Shown piece after piece: positions 44,055-52,593 of a stretch of 64,000 nt of DNA; position 1 is the first letter of the stretch; every line of letters starts with the position of its first letter. The position numbers and the translations under genes are program-made. The stretch lies in the NCBI RefSeq assembly GCF_017874715.1, contig NZ_JAGGLR010000029.1, forward strand, positions 1 through 64,000, in the 5' to 3' direction. The notes below the pieces were generated by a model. It was not told the DNA's origin. It ran no database searches and saw only the letters and a program-made list of their open reading frames with translations. Origin of the DNA: Streptomyces iranensis (GTDB lineage: Bacteria > Actinomycetota > Actinomycetes > Streptomycetales > Streptomycetaceae).

Positions 44055-44960
44055 ATGGAAATCGACGCGCGCAAACTGGCCGTGCTGCTGGCCGTCCACC
44101 GGGCCGGCGGGGTGCTGGCGGCGGCGGATGTCCTGCATTTGACACCGTCGGCCGTTTCCCAGCAGATCGCCCGCCTGGAGGACGCGGTCGGCGTCACCGT
44201 TCTGGACCGGCAGCCCCGCGGAGCCGTCCTGACACAGGCGGGCCGGGTTCTCGCCGAAGCCGCGGAACGCATCGAGTCCGAGTTGACCGACGCTCGCAAA
44301 GCGCTGGCGGCGCTGCAGGGGGAGGTGACGGGCACGGTCGTCATCAGCGCCTTCAAGACGGTGATCCGCATGCTGCTCGTACCGCTGGTGCACCGGCTGA
44401 GCGAGCAGTTCCCCGGTTTGGAACTGCTGATCCGGGAGATGGACGGCGAGAAGGCCCAGCAGGAGCTGAGGTCGGGAGCGGTCGACCTGATCATTCTGGA
44501 GGCCGAGACCCCCCTCGGACACCGGGCCGCGCGCGGCACCCGCGATGTGCCGGTGCTCGAGGAACCGTGGGTGGTGATCATGCCCGTGGCGACGCCGGTC
44601 CCGGTCAGTACGGCGGATCTGGAGCACCTCACCTGGCTCGGGGTCGACCCGGACGCGGCCGCCCACAGCGCCACCGAACAGGCCCGGCGCGGACTGAAGG
44701 CCGCGCCCCCGGTCCACAGCTACTACGACTACGACGTCGCGCTCTCGCTGGTGTCGGGAGGTCTGGGCATCGCGATCGTGCCCGCCTTGGCCGTGCTGGG
44801 CGTACTGCCCGACGGCGTAAAGGCGGTGTCCCTGCCCGGCCTGGGGACCCGCCGCCTGATGGCCCGGCACCGCACCACCCGCTCCGAGCCCCGCAAGGAA
44901 GTCCTCACCGTCCTCGACGCCGTCATCGCGTCCGCCGCCGAGCTCGACACCAATGTGTAG
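44055..44960 (+). CDS. LysR-family regulator
   Basis: 301 residues. HTH: DARKLAVLLAVHRAGGVLAAADVLHLTPSAVSQQIARLEDAVGVTVLDRQPRGAVLTQAGRVL, followed by the two-lobed ligand domain (GTVVISAFKTVIRMLLVPLVHRL ... SLVSGGLGIAIVPALAVL). TTAAGC lies 10 bases before the ATG and there is no ribosome site, so it may be leaderless. The divergent CBU_0592-like gene is the candidate target. Its stop abuts the stop of the next gene with no gap. Confidence 0.9.
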   Translation: MEIDARKLAVLLAVHRAGGVLAAADVLHLTPSAVSQQIARLEDAVGVTVLDRQPRGAVLTQAGRVLAEAAERIESELTDARKALAALQGEVTGTVVISAFKTVIRMLLVPLVHRLSEQFPGLELLIREMDGEKAQQELRSGAVDLIILEAETPLGHRAARGTRDVPVLEEPWVVIMPVATPVPVSTADLEHLTWLGVDPDAAAHSATEQARRGLKAAPPVHSYYDYDVALSLVSGGLGIAIVPALAVLGVLPDGVKAVSLPGLGTRRLMARHRTTRSEPRKEVLTVLDAVIASAAELDTNV

Positions 44961-45251
44961 TCAGCCGCCGAAGGACCAGAAAAGGGCGGTGATGCCGCCG
45001 AACCCAATGACACCGAGGGCGGTTCCGACAATGGCGATCCACAGGCGCCCGGCCCCGCGGCGGGCGTGGTGCACACCCATTGCCCCGAGAGCGATGGCGA
45101 GCGGCCCGGTGATGATCGTCCACGGAAAGGTGATGAGCACGAGCGCGGGCACCCATGTGCCCACGGCGGAGAACACGCCGAGGACAAGCGCGGTGGGGCC
45201 CAGCGCGACGGCGGGCGAGTCACTTCGGCCCGACACGGTCGACTCGGACAT
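44961..45251 (-). CDS. DUF4190-like membrane protein
   Basis: 96 residues with two to three hydrophobic spans: ALGPTALVLGVFSAVGTWVPALVLITFPW, ITGPLAIALGAMGVHHARRG, LWIAIVGTALGVIGFGGITALFW. The GPLAIALGxxGxxxARRG pattern is that of DUF4190 membrane proteins, common and uncharacterised in Streptomyces. Tail-to-tail with the LysR gene. Confidence 0.8.
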   Translation of the reverse strand: MSESTVSGRSDSPAVALGPTALVLGVFSAVGTWVPALVLITFPWTIITGPLAIALGAMGVHHARRGAGRLWIAIVGTALGVIGFGGITALFWSFGG

Positions 45252-45405
45252 GACCTGCTCCCCTGTGGGATGGGTTCCCGTTCCGTATTGATCGTACCGA
45301 CGGGGGTACGGCCGACCGATGGCGGGCGTGGCTCGCCGGGGCCGCGATGAGGATCACTTTCCGGCCCGGTGCGTCGGGGTCTCGGGGGCGCACAGGCCGT
45401 CAGGG

Positions 45406-45999
45406 CTACGGCTCCCGTACGACGTCGGCGATGACGGTGGTGACCATCTTGCGGACGGCCACGGCGTCCGGCGGCGCGGCTTCTCGGTCCGCGAAGAGCA
45501 GGTGCCCGGCCCCGATCACCGTGGGCGCGAGCGCGTCGATGTCGGCGTCGGCCGCGATGCGTCCCCGGTCCCGCTCGGTGGTGAGGTAGGAGGCGATCAT
45601 GACCGTGGCCTCCGTCAGGAGCGGCAGGCCGGTCGGTGTGGTTTCGCGGAGGCGGGCGCGTAGCCCGTCCCGCGAGATGACGAGGCTGACGAGGCCCACG
45701 GCGACCGACTCGAACAGGGTCGTCAGCGCGTCGGCGAGGTGGTCGGCGACGGTGCCGGTCCCGGCGGAGTCGCGCAGGGCGGCGGACTGGTGGTCGAGCC
45801 GGGTGACGCGATCCCGTACGAGCTCGGCGAGGAAGGCGTCGAAGTCGGCGAAGTGCCGGTGCAGGACGCCCTTCGCACAGCCCGCCTCCGTGGTGACGGC
45901 CCGACTGGTCAGCGCGCTCGGCCCGTCCCGGAGCAGGACTCGCTCGGCGGCCTTGAACAACTGCTCGCGTACGTCACGCATGGCCACCCCTGTCGGCAC
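45406..45999 (-). CDS. TetR-family repressor
   Basis: 197 residues from a GTG (VPTGVAMRDVREQ) 5 bases after GAGGGAGGGA; GTG at 46017 and ATG at 45981 are alternatives. HTH: AAERVLLRDGPSALTSRAVTTEAGCAKGVLHRHFADFDAFLAEL. The C-terminal region is a TetR ligand domain. Divergent from a methyltransferase gene; two tandem palindromes lie between. Confidence 0.9.
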   Translation of the reverse strand: MPTGVAMRDVREQLFKAAERVLLRDGPSALTSRAVTTEAGCAKGVLHRHFADFDAFLAELVRDRVTRLDHQSAALRDSAGTGTVADHLADALTTLFESVAVGLVSLVISRDGLRARLRETTPTGLPLLTEATVMIASYLTTERDRGRIAADADIDALAPTVIGAGHLLFADREAAPPDAVAVRKMVTTVIADVVREP

Positions 46000-46037
46000 C
46001 GTGCGTCCCTCCCTCACCTTGCTTGTGGCCCGCCCGG

Positions 46038-46082
46038 TTGACGAGTGGGCGAGTGCCCACTCATAGTGGGCGCATGCCCACT
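46038..46082 (+). promoter_or_regulatory. Two tandem TetR operators over a leaderless promoter
   Basis: GAGTGGGC-GAGT-GCCCACTC (46043-46062) and AGTGGGC-GCAT-GCCCACT (46065-46082) share the half-site AGTGGGC. -35 TTGACG (46038-46043) and -10 CATAGT (46062-46067) with an 18-bp spacer place the transcription start at or next to the ATG (46074), which is inside the second site. Confidence 0.75.
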
Positions 46083-46889
46083 TTACCGTCTTCCGGGGAC
46101 GAGCCCCATCAGCATCGGCAGATGGCCGAGTCGTTCGGCTCGGATGCCGAACGCTACGACCAGGCCCGGCCCCGCTACCCCCAAGCCATGGTGGACCGGA
46201 TCGCCACCGGCAGCCCCGGTCCCGACATCCTCGACGTCGGCTGTGGCACCGGTATCGCGGCCCGGCAGTTCCAGCAGACCGGCCGTACGGTGCTCGGGGT
46301 CGAGCCGGACGCGCGGATGGCCGACGTGGCGCGGCGGCTCGGGACGGAGGTCGAGGTCGCGGCGTTCGAGGCCTGGGACCCGGCCGGTCGGCACTTCGAT
46401 GCCGTGATCGCGGGCCAGGCGTGGCACTGGATCGACCCCGTCGCGGGGGCGGCCAAAGCCGCCCGGGTGCTGCGGCCCGGCGCCCGGCTGGCCGCGTTCT
46501 GGAACGTGTTCCGGCTTCCCTCCGATCTGGCGGAAGCCCTCGCCGCGGTCTGCCGACGGGTGATGCCCGACGCGCCGTTCGACTTCCGGGCGGTGACGCA
46601 GGCCGGCCTGGACGTGTATCAGCCGATCCTCGCCAGGGCCGCCGACGGGATACGGGCGGCGGGCGCGTTCGGCGAACCGGAACAGTGGCGGTTCGACTGG
46701 GAGTGGACCTACACCCGGGACGCCTGGCTCGAGCAGATCCCCACCCAGGGTGCCTTCACCCGGCTCCCTCCTGCCGAGCTGGCGGAGGTGCTGGAGGGCG
46801 TTGGCGCGGCCATCGACGCGATGGGCGGCAGCTTCACGATGCCGTACGCGACGGTGGTGATCACGGCGCCCCGAACTGCCCCGGCCTGA
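46074..46889 (+). CDS. SAM-dependent methyltransferase
   Basis: 271 residues from the ATG inside the operator; the upstream extension to 46023 would cross the promoter. N-terminal SFGSDAERYDQARPRYPQAMVDRI is typical of this class I group; motif I is PDILDVGCGTGIAARQF (residues 50-66), then VLGVEPDARMADVARRLG, FDAVIAGQAWHWIDPVAGAAKAARVLRPGARLAAFWN. The Trp-His of AGQAWHW is characteristic. Acceptor unknown. Probably translated from a leaderless mRNA under TetR control. Confidence 0.9.
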   Translation: MPTLPSSGDEPHQHRQMAESFGSDAERYDQARPRYPQAMVDRIATGSPGPDILDVGCGTGIAARQFQQTGRTVLGVEPDARMADVARRLGTEVEVAAFEAWDPAGRHFDAVIAGQAWHWIDPVAGAAKAARVLRPGARLAAFWNVFRLPSDLAEALAAVCRRVMPDAPFDFRAVTQAGLDVYQPILARAADGIRAAGAFGEPEQWRFDWEWTYTRDAWLEQIPTQGAFTRLPPAELAEVLEGVGAAIDAMGGSFTMPYATVVITAPRTAPA

Positions 46890-46943
46890 CCGCCGAGCCC
46901 TTGCGGGCGTTCAGCGAAATACTCAGGACGGGTAGGCGTGGCC

Positions 46944-46972
46944 GAGCCCCCTCACCGATCGGGAGGGGGCTC
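46944..46972. terminator. Hairpin between convergent genes
   Basis: GAGCCCCCTC pairs with GAGGGGGCTC (10 bp, 9-base loop) between the ends of the methyltransferase and the FAD oxidase. Confidence 0.75.
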
Positions 46973-46985
46973 TGGCCGTGCTCGG

Positions 46986-48485
46986 TCAGCAGACCGCGGG
47001 CGGAACGCTCTGCTCGTACTGGAAGACGTTGTTGGGGTCGTACTTCGCCTTGATGGTGCGGAGTCGGTCGAAGTTGTTCCTCCAGTAGGCGGTTTCCCAG
47101 TCCTGCTGCGCGATGTTCGGCACATTGACGTAGGCGCCGTTCACGTAGGTCCGCAGGGCCTGGCTGAACTCGGCGATCCAAGCCTGGCACTGCGAGGTGA
47201 GCGGGTCGCAGACGCCCGGCTGGTCACTGCGCTCCCCCCAGCCGACTCCGGGTTCGGAGTAGAAGAGCGCGTCGCGGTGCGGGAAGGCAGTGCCGCCGCG
47301 GGGGCTCCTCCTGACGTTCCCGCCGAAAGCCTGGACGAAGAAGTTGCTGTCATCCGTCGGGGCCGTTTTGATGAACGAGTCGACGATGTCGATCGCGTCG
47401 CTCGGGAACGGCTTTCTGGTGAACTGCGAGTGGAATTTCCAGTTCGCCGGTTCCTGCTCGATCGGAATCTGGAATCCCGCGTATACGTCGCCCCAGTTAC
47501 CGACCTGCGTAGTGACGTCCGGACTGTCGATCGACAGGATCGGGGCCAGCAACTTCTTCGTCTCGTCCGGCGTTCCTTCAGGGAGAACCCCGAACAGGAA
47601 GATCTGGTTTCGGTGAATTTCGAGCTGGGTTCCGAGACGGGCGTCGGTGGTCGGTGCCGTGCGCTGATACGCCTCGAAGATGGCGCGAAGGTTGTCGATG
47701 CCCTGCCACGTCGCCTGGAGATAGGTGACGCTCTTCAGCGGAGCCACCTTGTAGGTCAGTGACGTGACGATGCCGAAGTTGCCGTTCCCCGCGCCACGGA
47801 GCGCCCAGAGCAGATCCGAGTTGTTGTACAGGTCCGCGTGGATCACCTTGGCGCATTCGGTACCCGACGGGACGACGATCTCGGCCCCCACCAGGCTGTC
47901 GCAGGCCATGCCGAGCCAGCGGGTGAGGAAGCCGAAACCGCCGCCGAGCGTCGCACCGGACAGGCCTACGCTGCCCTCCGTTCCGGTGGTCACCGCGAAG
48001 TTCTGCTCCGCGAGGGTGGTCACCGCTTCCAACTGGTTGAGCCCGGCTCCGACCGTCGCGATACGCGACTTGGTGTCGACGTGAACCGACTTCAACTCGC
48101 TGATGTCGATCACGAGGCCGTTGTCCACGTTCGACCAGCCCTCAAGGGCGTGCCGGCCGCTCCGCACCCGCACCGCCACGTCGTTCTGCCGCGCCCACGT
48201 CAGGGCGTTGACCACGTCCTGGGTGTTCTGGGCGAAGACGATGACCAGCGGATAGTGGGAGAAGAGCTGGTCCCAGCCGAGGCGCGCGTCCGTGTATCCG
48301 GCGTCTTCGGGGCGGACGATCCGGCCGGTCAGCTCCGCGGGCTCGCAATACGCATCGCCCCCGGACGCCTCGGTCACGGCGCTGGCAGCGGGGGCCGCGG
48401 CGGCCGCGGCGCCCGACACGACGACCGCGCCGGCACCGGCGCCCGCCGTCACCCTCAGCAGCCCGCGGCGGGAAAAGTCGTTCAT
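46986..48485 (-). CDS. Exported FAD-linked oxidoreductase, berberine-bridge type
   Basis: 499 residues with a Tat signal (NDFSRRGLLRVTAGAGAGAVVVSGAAAAAAPAASA). FAD-binding PCMH domain: VIVFAQNTQDVVNALTWARQNDVAVRVRSGRHALEGWSN, where His112 is the likely covalent FAD site; then ATVGAGLNQLEAVTTLAEQNF and GGGFGFLTRWLGMACDSLVGAEIVV. The BBE domain is at the C-terminus (YWRNNFDRLRTIKAKYDPNNVFQYEQSV). Family members oxidise sugars, aromatics or alkaloid-like compounds with O2, making H2O2. It is divergent from an exported haloperoxidase-like gene 340 bp away, which would use H2O2. Confidence 0.92.
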   Translation of the reverse strand: MNDFSRRGLLRVTAGAGAGAVVVSGAAAAAAPAASAVTEASGGDAYCEPAELTGRIVRPEDAGYTDARLGWDQLFSHYPLVIVFAQNTQDVVNALTWARQNDVAVRVRSGRHALEGWSNVDNGLVIDISELKSVHVDTKSRIATVGAGLNQLEAVTTLAEQNFAVTTGTEGSVGLSGATLGGGFGFLTRWLGMACDSLVGAEIVVPSGTECAKVIHADLYNNSDLLWALRGAGNGNFGIVTSLTYKVAPLKSVTYLQATWQGIDNLRAIFEAYQRTAPTTDARLGTQLEIHRNQIFLFGVLPEGTPDETKKLLAPILSIDSPDVTTQVGNWGDVYAGFQIPIEQEPANWKFHSQFTRKPFPSDAIDIVDSFIKTAPTDDSNFFVQAFGGNVRRSPRGGTAFPHRDALFYSEPGVGWGERSDQPGVCDPLTSQCQAWIAEFSQALRTYVNGAYVNVPNIAQQDWETAYWRNNFDRLRTIKAKYDPNNVFQYEQSVPPAVC

Positions 48486-48825
48486 GGTCCGTGTCCTCTC
48501 GGCCGTCAGCAGACGCGAATTGGCCCCTTATGGGCGATTTAGGCGAAGTGGACGGTAGCAAGGGCAACCACGGCGGACCGGCTCGACACGCTCGCGACCA
48601 CGGCCAGATCGATCGAAAGGACCGGCCCTGCGGACGAGGCCCCACGCCGGTCGGGGCGGTATGCCGCCGAGAGAGCCGACCGTTCAACGCGGGTCACGCA
48701 TTCCATGGCGGCGCGTCCTGCATGCAGAAACACTAAGCCCCGAGGCATATCGGCGTGGTTGTCCTTTATGCGGCATATACGACATTACGCTGCCGCTGTT
48801 GATCAGCGACGTCGAAAGGAATGCC

Positions 48826-50304
48826 GTGCCTCTCAAGCCCAATCATGGCCGTCGGCCGGCCGCGAAGTCTGTGCTTCCACGCTGTAAGTCCCGTGTTGGC
48901 GGACGCCTGGGACGGCTGCGGGCCGCCGTCGTGGCCGGTGCCCTGCTCGCCGGGCTGAGTCCGGTGGCGGCCGGTGCGCCGCAGGCCGCCGCGACGGGGC
49001 ATGAGGACGATCCGACGCAGTACTGGAACAAGGTCCTGCTGCAGACGTTCCGCAATGCGCGGGGCTGGGACGCCTCGCCCGGCAAACTCTCCAGGTCCGG
49101 GGCGATGGTCTTCGCGGCGATCTACAACGCCGAGAGCGCCTATCAGTACACGTACGGAACCCTGAAGTACCAGCCGTACCTCAACCGGCCGCTGAAGTAC
49201 GCCGGCAAATCGTCGCGGCCGCGTGCGGACGAAGAGGAGCGGCTGATCGACCGCACGGCGTACCGGATGATCTCCCAGCTGTACCCAGGCGATCAGGCCT
49301 ACATCGACGCCCAGTACAAGGCTCGGACCGGCCGCTCCCCCCACTCCTACGACCCCCTCGACCGCCTGGTGGTCGACCGCGTGGTGAGGCAGATGCACAA
49401 AGCTCGGGCGGGCGACGGTTCGGACAACCCGGAGGTCTACCGCGGCGACACCACCACACCTGGAGCCTGGCGGCCGACGGGTCCCCAAGAGGACTGCCAG
49501 AAGCCGAGCGACGCGGTGACCCCGAACTGGGGCAAGGTGAGGCCGTTCGTGCTCCGCTCCGGCTCGCAGTTCCGGCCTTCCACCCTGCGCGGCTTCACTT
49601 CCTACGCCAAACTGCTGGCCAGCCCGGAGTACGCGCGCCAGCGTGCCGAGGTGCGGCGGGTCGGTGCCGTCGACTCCACCGAGCGCACCTACGACCAGAC
49701 CGTCGTCGCCTGGTTCTGGGACCATGACCTGGACGGCACCTACCACCCCCCGGGACAACTGCTCGAACTGACCGGGATCGTCGCCAAGAAGTTCAAGCTC
49801 GCCAGGTACGAGACCACCCGCTTGTTCGCGCTGTCGGCGCTGTCTTTGGCGGATGCCGGGATCGCGGCCTGGGACAGCAAGTTCGACACCCGGATCAAGC
49901 TGTGGCGCCCGGTGTCCGCGATCCAGGCGACAGGCGGCGCGAACGCGAAATGGGAGCCTCTCAGCGCGGACCGCTCAGGGGCACCGTTCACCCCGTGCTT
50001 CGCCGCCTGGACCTCCGGGCACGCCAACTTCACGGCTGCGTGGGCAAGCGCGATGAAGCACTTCTTCGGCCGAGACGACGTCTCGTTCACCGCACGCTCC
50101 GAGGACCCGCACACCATCAAGGCGTACCGCCGGATGGACAGCTTCAGCCAGGTCGCCCAGGAGGGCGAGTTCAGCCGCCTCTGGCTGGGCGTGCACTTCC
50201 GCTGGGACGCCGAGGACGGGAGGGCCATCGGTACCAACGTCGGCGAATACGTGTCCGCCAACGCGCTGCTGCCGACACGACCGCACCGTCCGCGACAGCA
50301 CTGA
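48826..50304 (+). CDS. Exported vanadium-dependent haloperoxidase-like protein
   Basis: 492 residues from a GTG with GAAAGGA 5 bases upstream; the ORF extension to 48661 is not used. Signal sequence with LRAAVVAGALLAGLSPVAAGAPQAAA. Vanadate or phosphate pocket: Lys358-x2-Arg361-Pro (IKLWRPVSAIQ), Ser-Gly-His399 (WTSGHANFTAAW) and Arg451...His457 (SRLWLGVHFRWDAEDG), the three motifs of the PAP2/VHPO superfamily. The second motif usually reads PSGH; here TSGH. Could be a haloperoxidase or an acid phosphatase; long N-terminal helical region favours the former. Confidence 0.88.
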   Translation: MPLKPNHGRRPAAKSVLPRCKSRVGGRLGRLRAAVVAGALLAGLSPVAAGAPQAAATGHEDDPTQYWNKVLLQTFRNARGWDASPGKLSRSGAMVFAAIYNAESAYQYTYGTLKYQPYLNRPLKYAGKSSRPRADEEERLIDRTAYRMISQLYPGDQAYIDAQYKARTGRSPHSYDPLDRLVVDRVVRQMHKARAGDGSDNPEVYRGDTTTPGAWRPTGPQEDCQKPSDAVTPNWGKVRPFVLRSGSQFRPSTLRGFTSYAKLLASPEYARQRAEVRRVGAVDSTERTYDQTVVAWFWDHDLDGTYHPPGQLLELTGIVAKKFKLARYETTRLFALSALSLADAGIAAWDSKFDTRIKLWRPVSAIQATGGANAKWEPLSADRSGAPFTPCFAAWTSGHANFTAAWASAMKHFFGRDDVSFTARSEDPHTIKAYRRMDSFSQVAQEGEFSRLWLGVHFRWDAEDGRAIGTNVGEYVSANALLPTRPHRPRQH

Positions 50305-50401
50305 AACGACACCCCCGCGCCTGCCGCCCAAGATGAGGTTGCCGCCGCACTGGACGCGGTACGCGTACCGACCAGTCGGCGGCAGCCTCCCGCGGGGCGA
50401 G

Positions 50402-51232
50402 TCAGCGCTGAACATCCCCACCTTTGCTCACGGACTCCGTCCCATCTGCTCGCACCGGCCCCAGCCGCGGTCGCTTGGCGGTGCGGCCGTCGCCGGAGGA
50501 GCGGCCGCGGAGGCGGCGGGTGAGCCAGGGGCCGAGGAAGGCGGCGGTCCAGCGGAGTTCGTCGGTGGCGGCACGCCATCCTGTGGGTGCGGGCGCCGCG
50601 GGCGGGGGCAGGGGGTGGCTCCAGGTGTCGTCGGCACCGGGGAGGTTGAGGGTGTGGGCGAGGGCGGCGGCGATGCGCTGGTGGCCGATGGGGCTGGCGT
50701 GGAGGCGGTCGCGGCTCCACAGCCGGGGGTCGGTGACGACGGGGTAGTGGCCGGTTTCGGCGACGGTGACGCCATGGCGCCGGGCGGCTTCGCGGATCCG
50801 CTCGTTCAGGGCGATGACGCGCGGGGTGAGGGGACGCGCCAGGGGGCTGATGCGGGCGGGGTCGGGGAAGGTGAGCGTGGCGACGTGGGCGCCTTGCGCG
50901 GTGAGCGCGGCGAACATCGCCTCCAGGTGGTGGGCGGCGTGGTCGGCGTCGAAGCGGGGGCGGAGGAGGTCGTTGACCCCGGCGACGACGGTGGCCAGAT
51001 CGGGGCGGAGGGCCAGGGCGGGTGCGAGCTGCTCCGCGTGGACCTGCGCGGCGAGGCGGCCCCGTACGGCGAGATTGGCGTATGTGAGGCCGGGGTTGGC
51101 GTGGGCGAGGTGCTCGGCGAGGCGGTCGGCGAACCCGCGCAGGCCTGTGACGTCGTCGCCGTCGCCCAGGCCCTCGGTCTGGCTGTCGCCCAGTGCGACG
51201 TAGCGGCTGTACGCCGCGTCAGTGTCGGGCAC
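50402..51232 (-). CDS. SGNH/GDSL hydrolase
   Basis: 276 residues. Block I YVALGDSQTEGLGDGD with Ser17, block II Gly in RGRLAAQV, block III GVNDLLRP with Asn, and block V DRLHASPIGHQRIA with the Asp-His pair. No signal peptide, so the esterase is cytosolic. The C-terminal 60 residues are Pro/Arg-rich. It starts 14 bases inside the PadR gene and is probably its operon partner. Confidence 0.9.
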   Translation of the reverse strand: MPDTDAAYSRYVALGDSQTEGLGDGDDVTGLRGFADRLAEHLAHANPGLTYANLAVRGRLAAQVHAEQLAPALALRPDLATVVAGVNDLLRPRFDADHAAHHLEAMFAALTAQGAHVATLTFPDPARISPLARPLTPRVIALNERIREAARRHGVTVAETGHYPVVTDPRLWSRDRLHASPIGHQRIAAALAHTLNLPGADDTWSHPLPPPAAPAPTGWRAATDELRWTAAFLGPWLTRRLRGRSSGDGRTAKRPRLGPVRADGTESVSKGGDVQR

Positions 51233-51788
51233 GGCTGTGCTGCCTCTCTCGCAGGACGGTGATGGTGCGCTCGCACCAGTCGCGGTTGCCCTGTTCGAGG
51301 GCCAGGCCGCGCAGACATGTCAGGTACGGGCCGATGCGGTGGCCGTGGCGCAGGAACTCCTCCTCCGTACGGTCACCGCGCATCTTGCGCAGCAGCTTGC
51401 CGAAGAGTTGGATCTTGGCCTCGGCAAAGGTGGCACGCTCGGTGAGCTGGGCGATCAGGGTCTCCTTGTCGACGTGGTCGGCGGCCTGCACCTTGACGAG
51501 CAGGTCGTCGCGGATGAAGGACGGCTTGGCGAACGCCGCCGTGAACTCCTCCAGCTCCGCCAGCCCGGCATCGGTCACATGGAACAACCGCTTGGTGGGG
51601 CGGGTCTCCTGGACCACGGCCCGGCCCGCGATGAGCCCGTCCTTCTCCAGGCGGGTCAGCTCGGCGTAGAGCTGCTGTGGCTGGGCGTGCCAGAAGTTGG
51701 CCACGCCGATGTCGAACGCCTTGGTCAGCTGGTATCCGCTGAGCTCCCCATCGAGCAGTGCCGCCAGCACGGCGTGCCGCAGGGCCAT
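51219..51788 (-). CDS. PadR-family regulator
   Basis: 189 residues from the ATG after GAAGGAGG. The PadR winged helix is MALRHAVLAALLDGELSGYQLTKAFDIGVANFWHAQPQQLYAELTRLEKDGLIAGRAVVQETRPTKRLFHVTDAGLAEL, followed by a C-terminal helical dimer domain. PadR repressors sense phenolic or other small compounds. Divergent from an NTF2-like gene with a dyad in between; GDSL hydrolase follows in the same unit. Confidence 0.9.
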   Translation of the reverse strand: MALRHAVLAALLDGELSGYQLTKAFDIGVANFWHAQPQQLYAELTRLEKDGLIAGRAVVQETRPTKRLFHVTDAGLAELEEFTAAFAKPSFIRDDLLVKVQAADHVDKETLIAQLTERATFAEAKIQLFGKLLRKMRGDRTEEEFLRHGHRIGPYLTCLRGLALEQGNRDWCERTITVLRERQHSRARH

Positions 51789-51829
51789 CGGATCGCCTCC
51801 TTCATGTCTCGCCGGACACGCGACCATGA

Positions 51830-51847
51830 TAGTCATGAAAGTGACTA
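51830..51847. promoter_or_regulatory. Candidate PadR operator, TAGTCA-N6-TGACTA
   Basis: A perfect 6-bp-arm dyad in the 95-bp divergent region between padR and the NTF2-like gene, with a second partial ATGAT/ATGA repeat to its right. Confidence 0.6.
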
Positions 51848-51883
51848 CTCACGTCCATGATTATGAAAGAAGGCGGGTGTGCG

Positions 51884-52321
51884 ATGACCACTGCCGACCG
51901 TTTCCGTACCGCCATCGACAACCGGGACCTCGCGGCCCTGGACGACCTGTTCACCGAGGACATCCGCTTCTACAGCCCCGTCAAGTTCACCCCCTTCGAG
52001 GGCAAGCCGATGGTGCTGGGCCTCTTCGGGGTCCTGCTGCGCACCTTCCAGGACTTCCGCTACATCGGCGACCACACCGGCACCGCGCAGACCAGCACCG
52101 ACGGCACGTCCGCCCAGTCGGCGGTGCTGCTCTTCCGTACCCGGGTCGGCGACAAGGAGATCCACGGCATCGACCTGCTGCACTTCGCCGACGACGGCCG
52201 CATCAAGGAGTTCACCGTCATGGTCCGCCCCCAGTCCGCCGTCCACGCCCTCGGCGAAGCGGTCCTGGCCGGCCTGGTCGAAGACGGCCTCGTACCGGCA
52301 CCGACGCCCTCCGGCCAGTAG
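51884..52321 (+). CDS. NTF2/SnoaL-like protein
   Basis: 145 residues from the second ATG of the frame (MTTADRF). Pattern: FRTAIDNRDLAALDDLFTEDIRFYSPVKFTPFEGKPMVLGLFGVLLRTFQDFRYIGDHTG ... AVLLFRTRVGDKEIHGIDLLHFADDGRIKEFTVMVRP, the cone-shaped fold of nuclear transport factor 2 and polyketide cyclases. Catalytic role unknown. Likely repressed by the divergent PadR protein. Confidence 0.9.
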   Translation: MTTADRFRTAIDNRDLAALDDLFTEDIRFYSPVKFTPFEGKPMVLGLFGVLLRTFQDFRYIGDHTGTAQTSTDGTSAQSAVLLFRTRVGDKEIHGIDLLHFADDGRIKEFTVMVRPQSAVHALGEAVLAGLVEDGLVPAPTPSGQ

Positions 52322-52368
52322 CGAGGCCGGGCAGCCGGCCGAAGCGGCGGAGGCTCCTGGGCTTCCCG

Positions 52369-52443
52369 ATGGCTCACAACGCGGTCCTGTGCCCGGTAAT
52401 AACGGAACGCTGCCTCAACGACGCTTGTCGGATCTTCGTTCAT
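52369..52443 (-). pseudogene. N-terminal remnant of a second NTF2-like gene
   Basis: On the minus strand an ATG preceded by AGGGAGGTCGC opens MNEDPTSVVEAAFRYYRAQD then RVVSHR, the typical start of SnoaL-like proteins. After about 25 codons similarity stops and the frame runs antisense into the neighbouring NTF2-like gene. The ribosome site and start are intact but the body is gone. Confidence 0.5.
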
Positions 52444-52593
52444 GCGACCTCCCTGACCAGCCCGGGAGCCTGGGCGGCGGCCTTTCTGTTGGCGAATGCC
52501 TCTCACTTGTTCGGTCGGGCCGGCCGCGGAGGGAATGGCGAAGCCTGGGGCGCGCGGGTGGTCCGTGCGCCCCAGGCTTTGGAGGGGGTCCGT

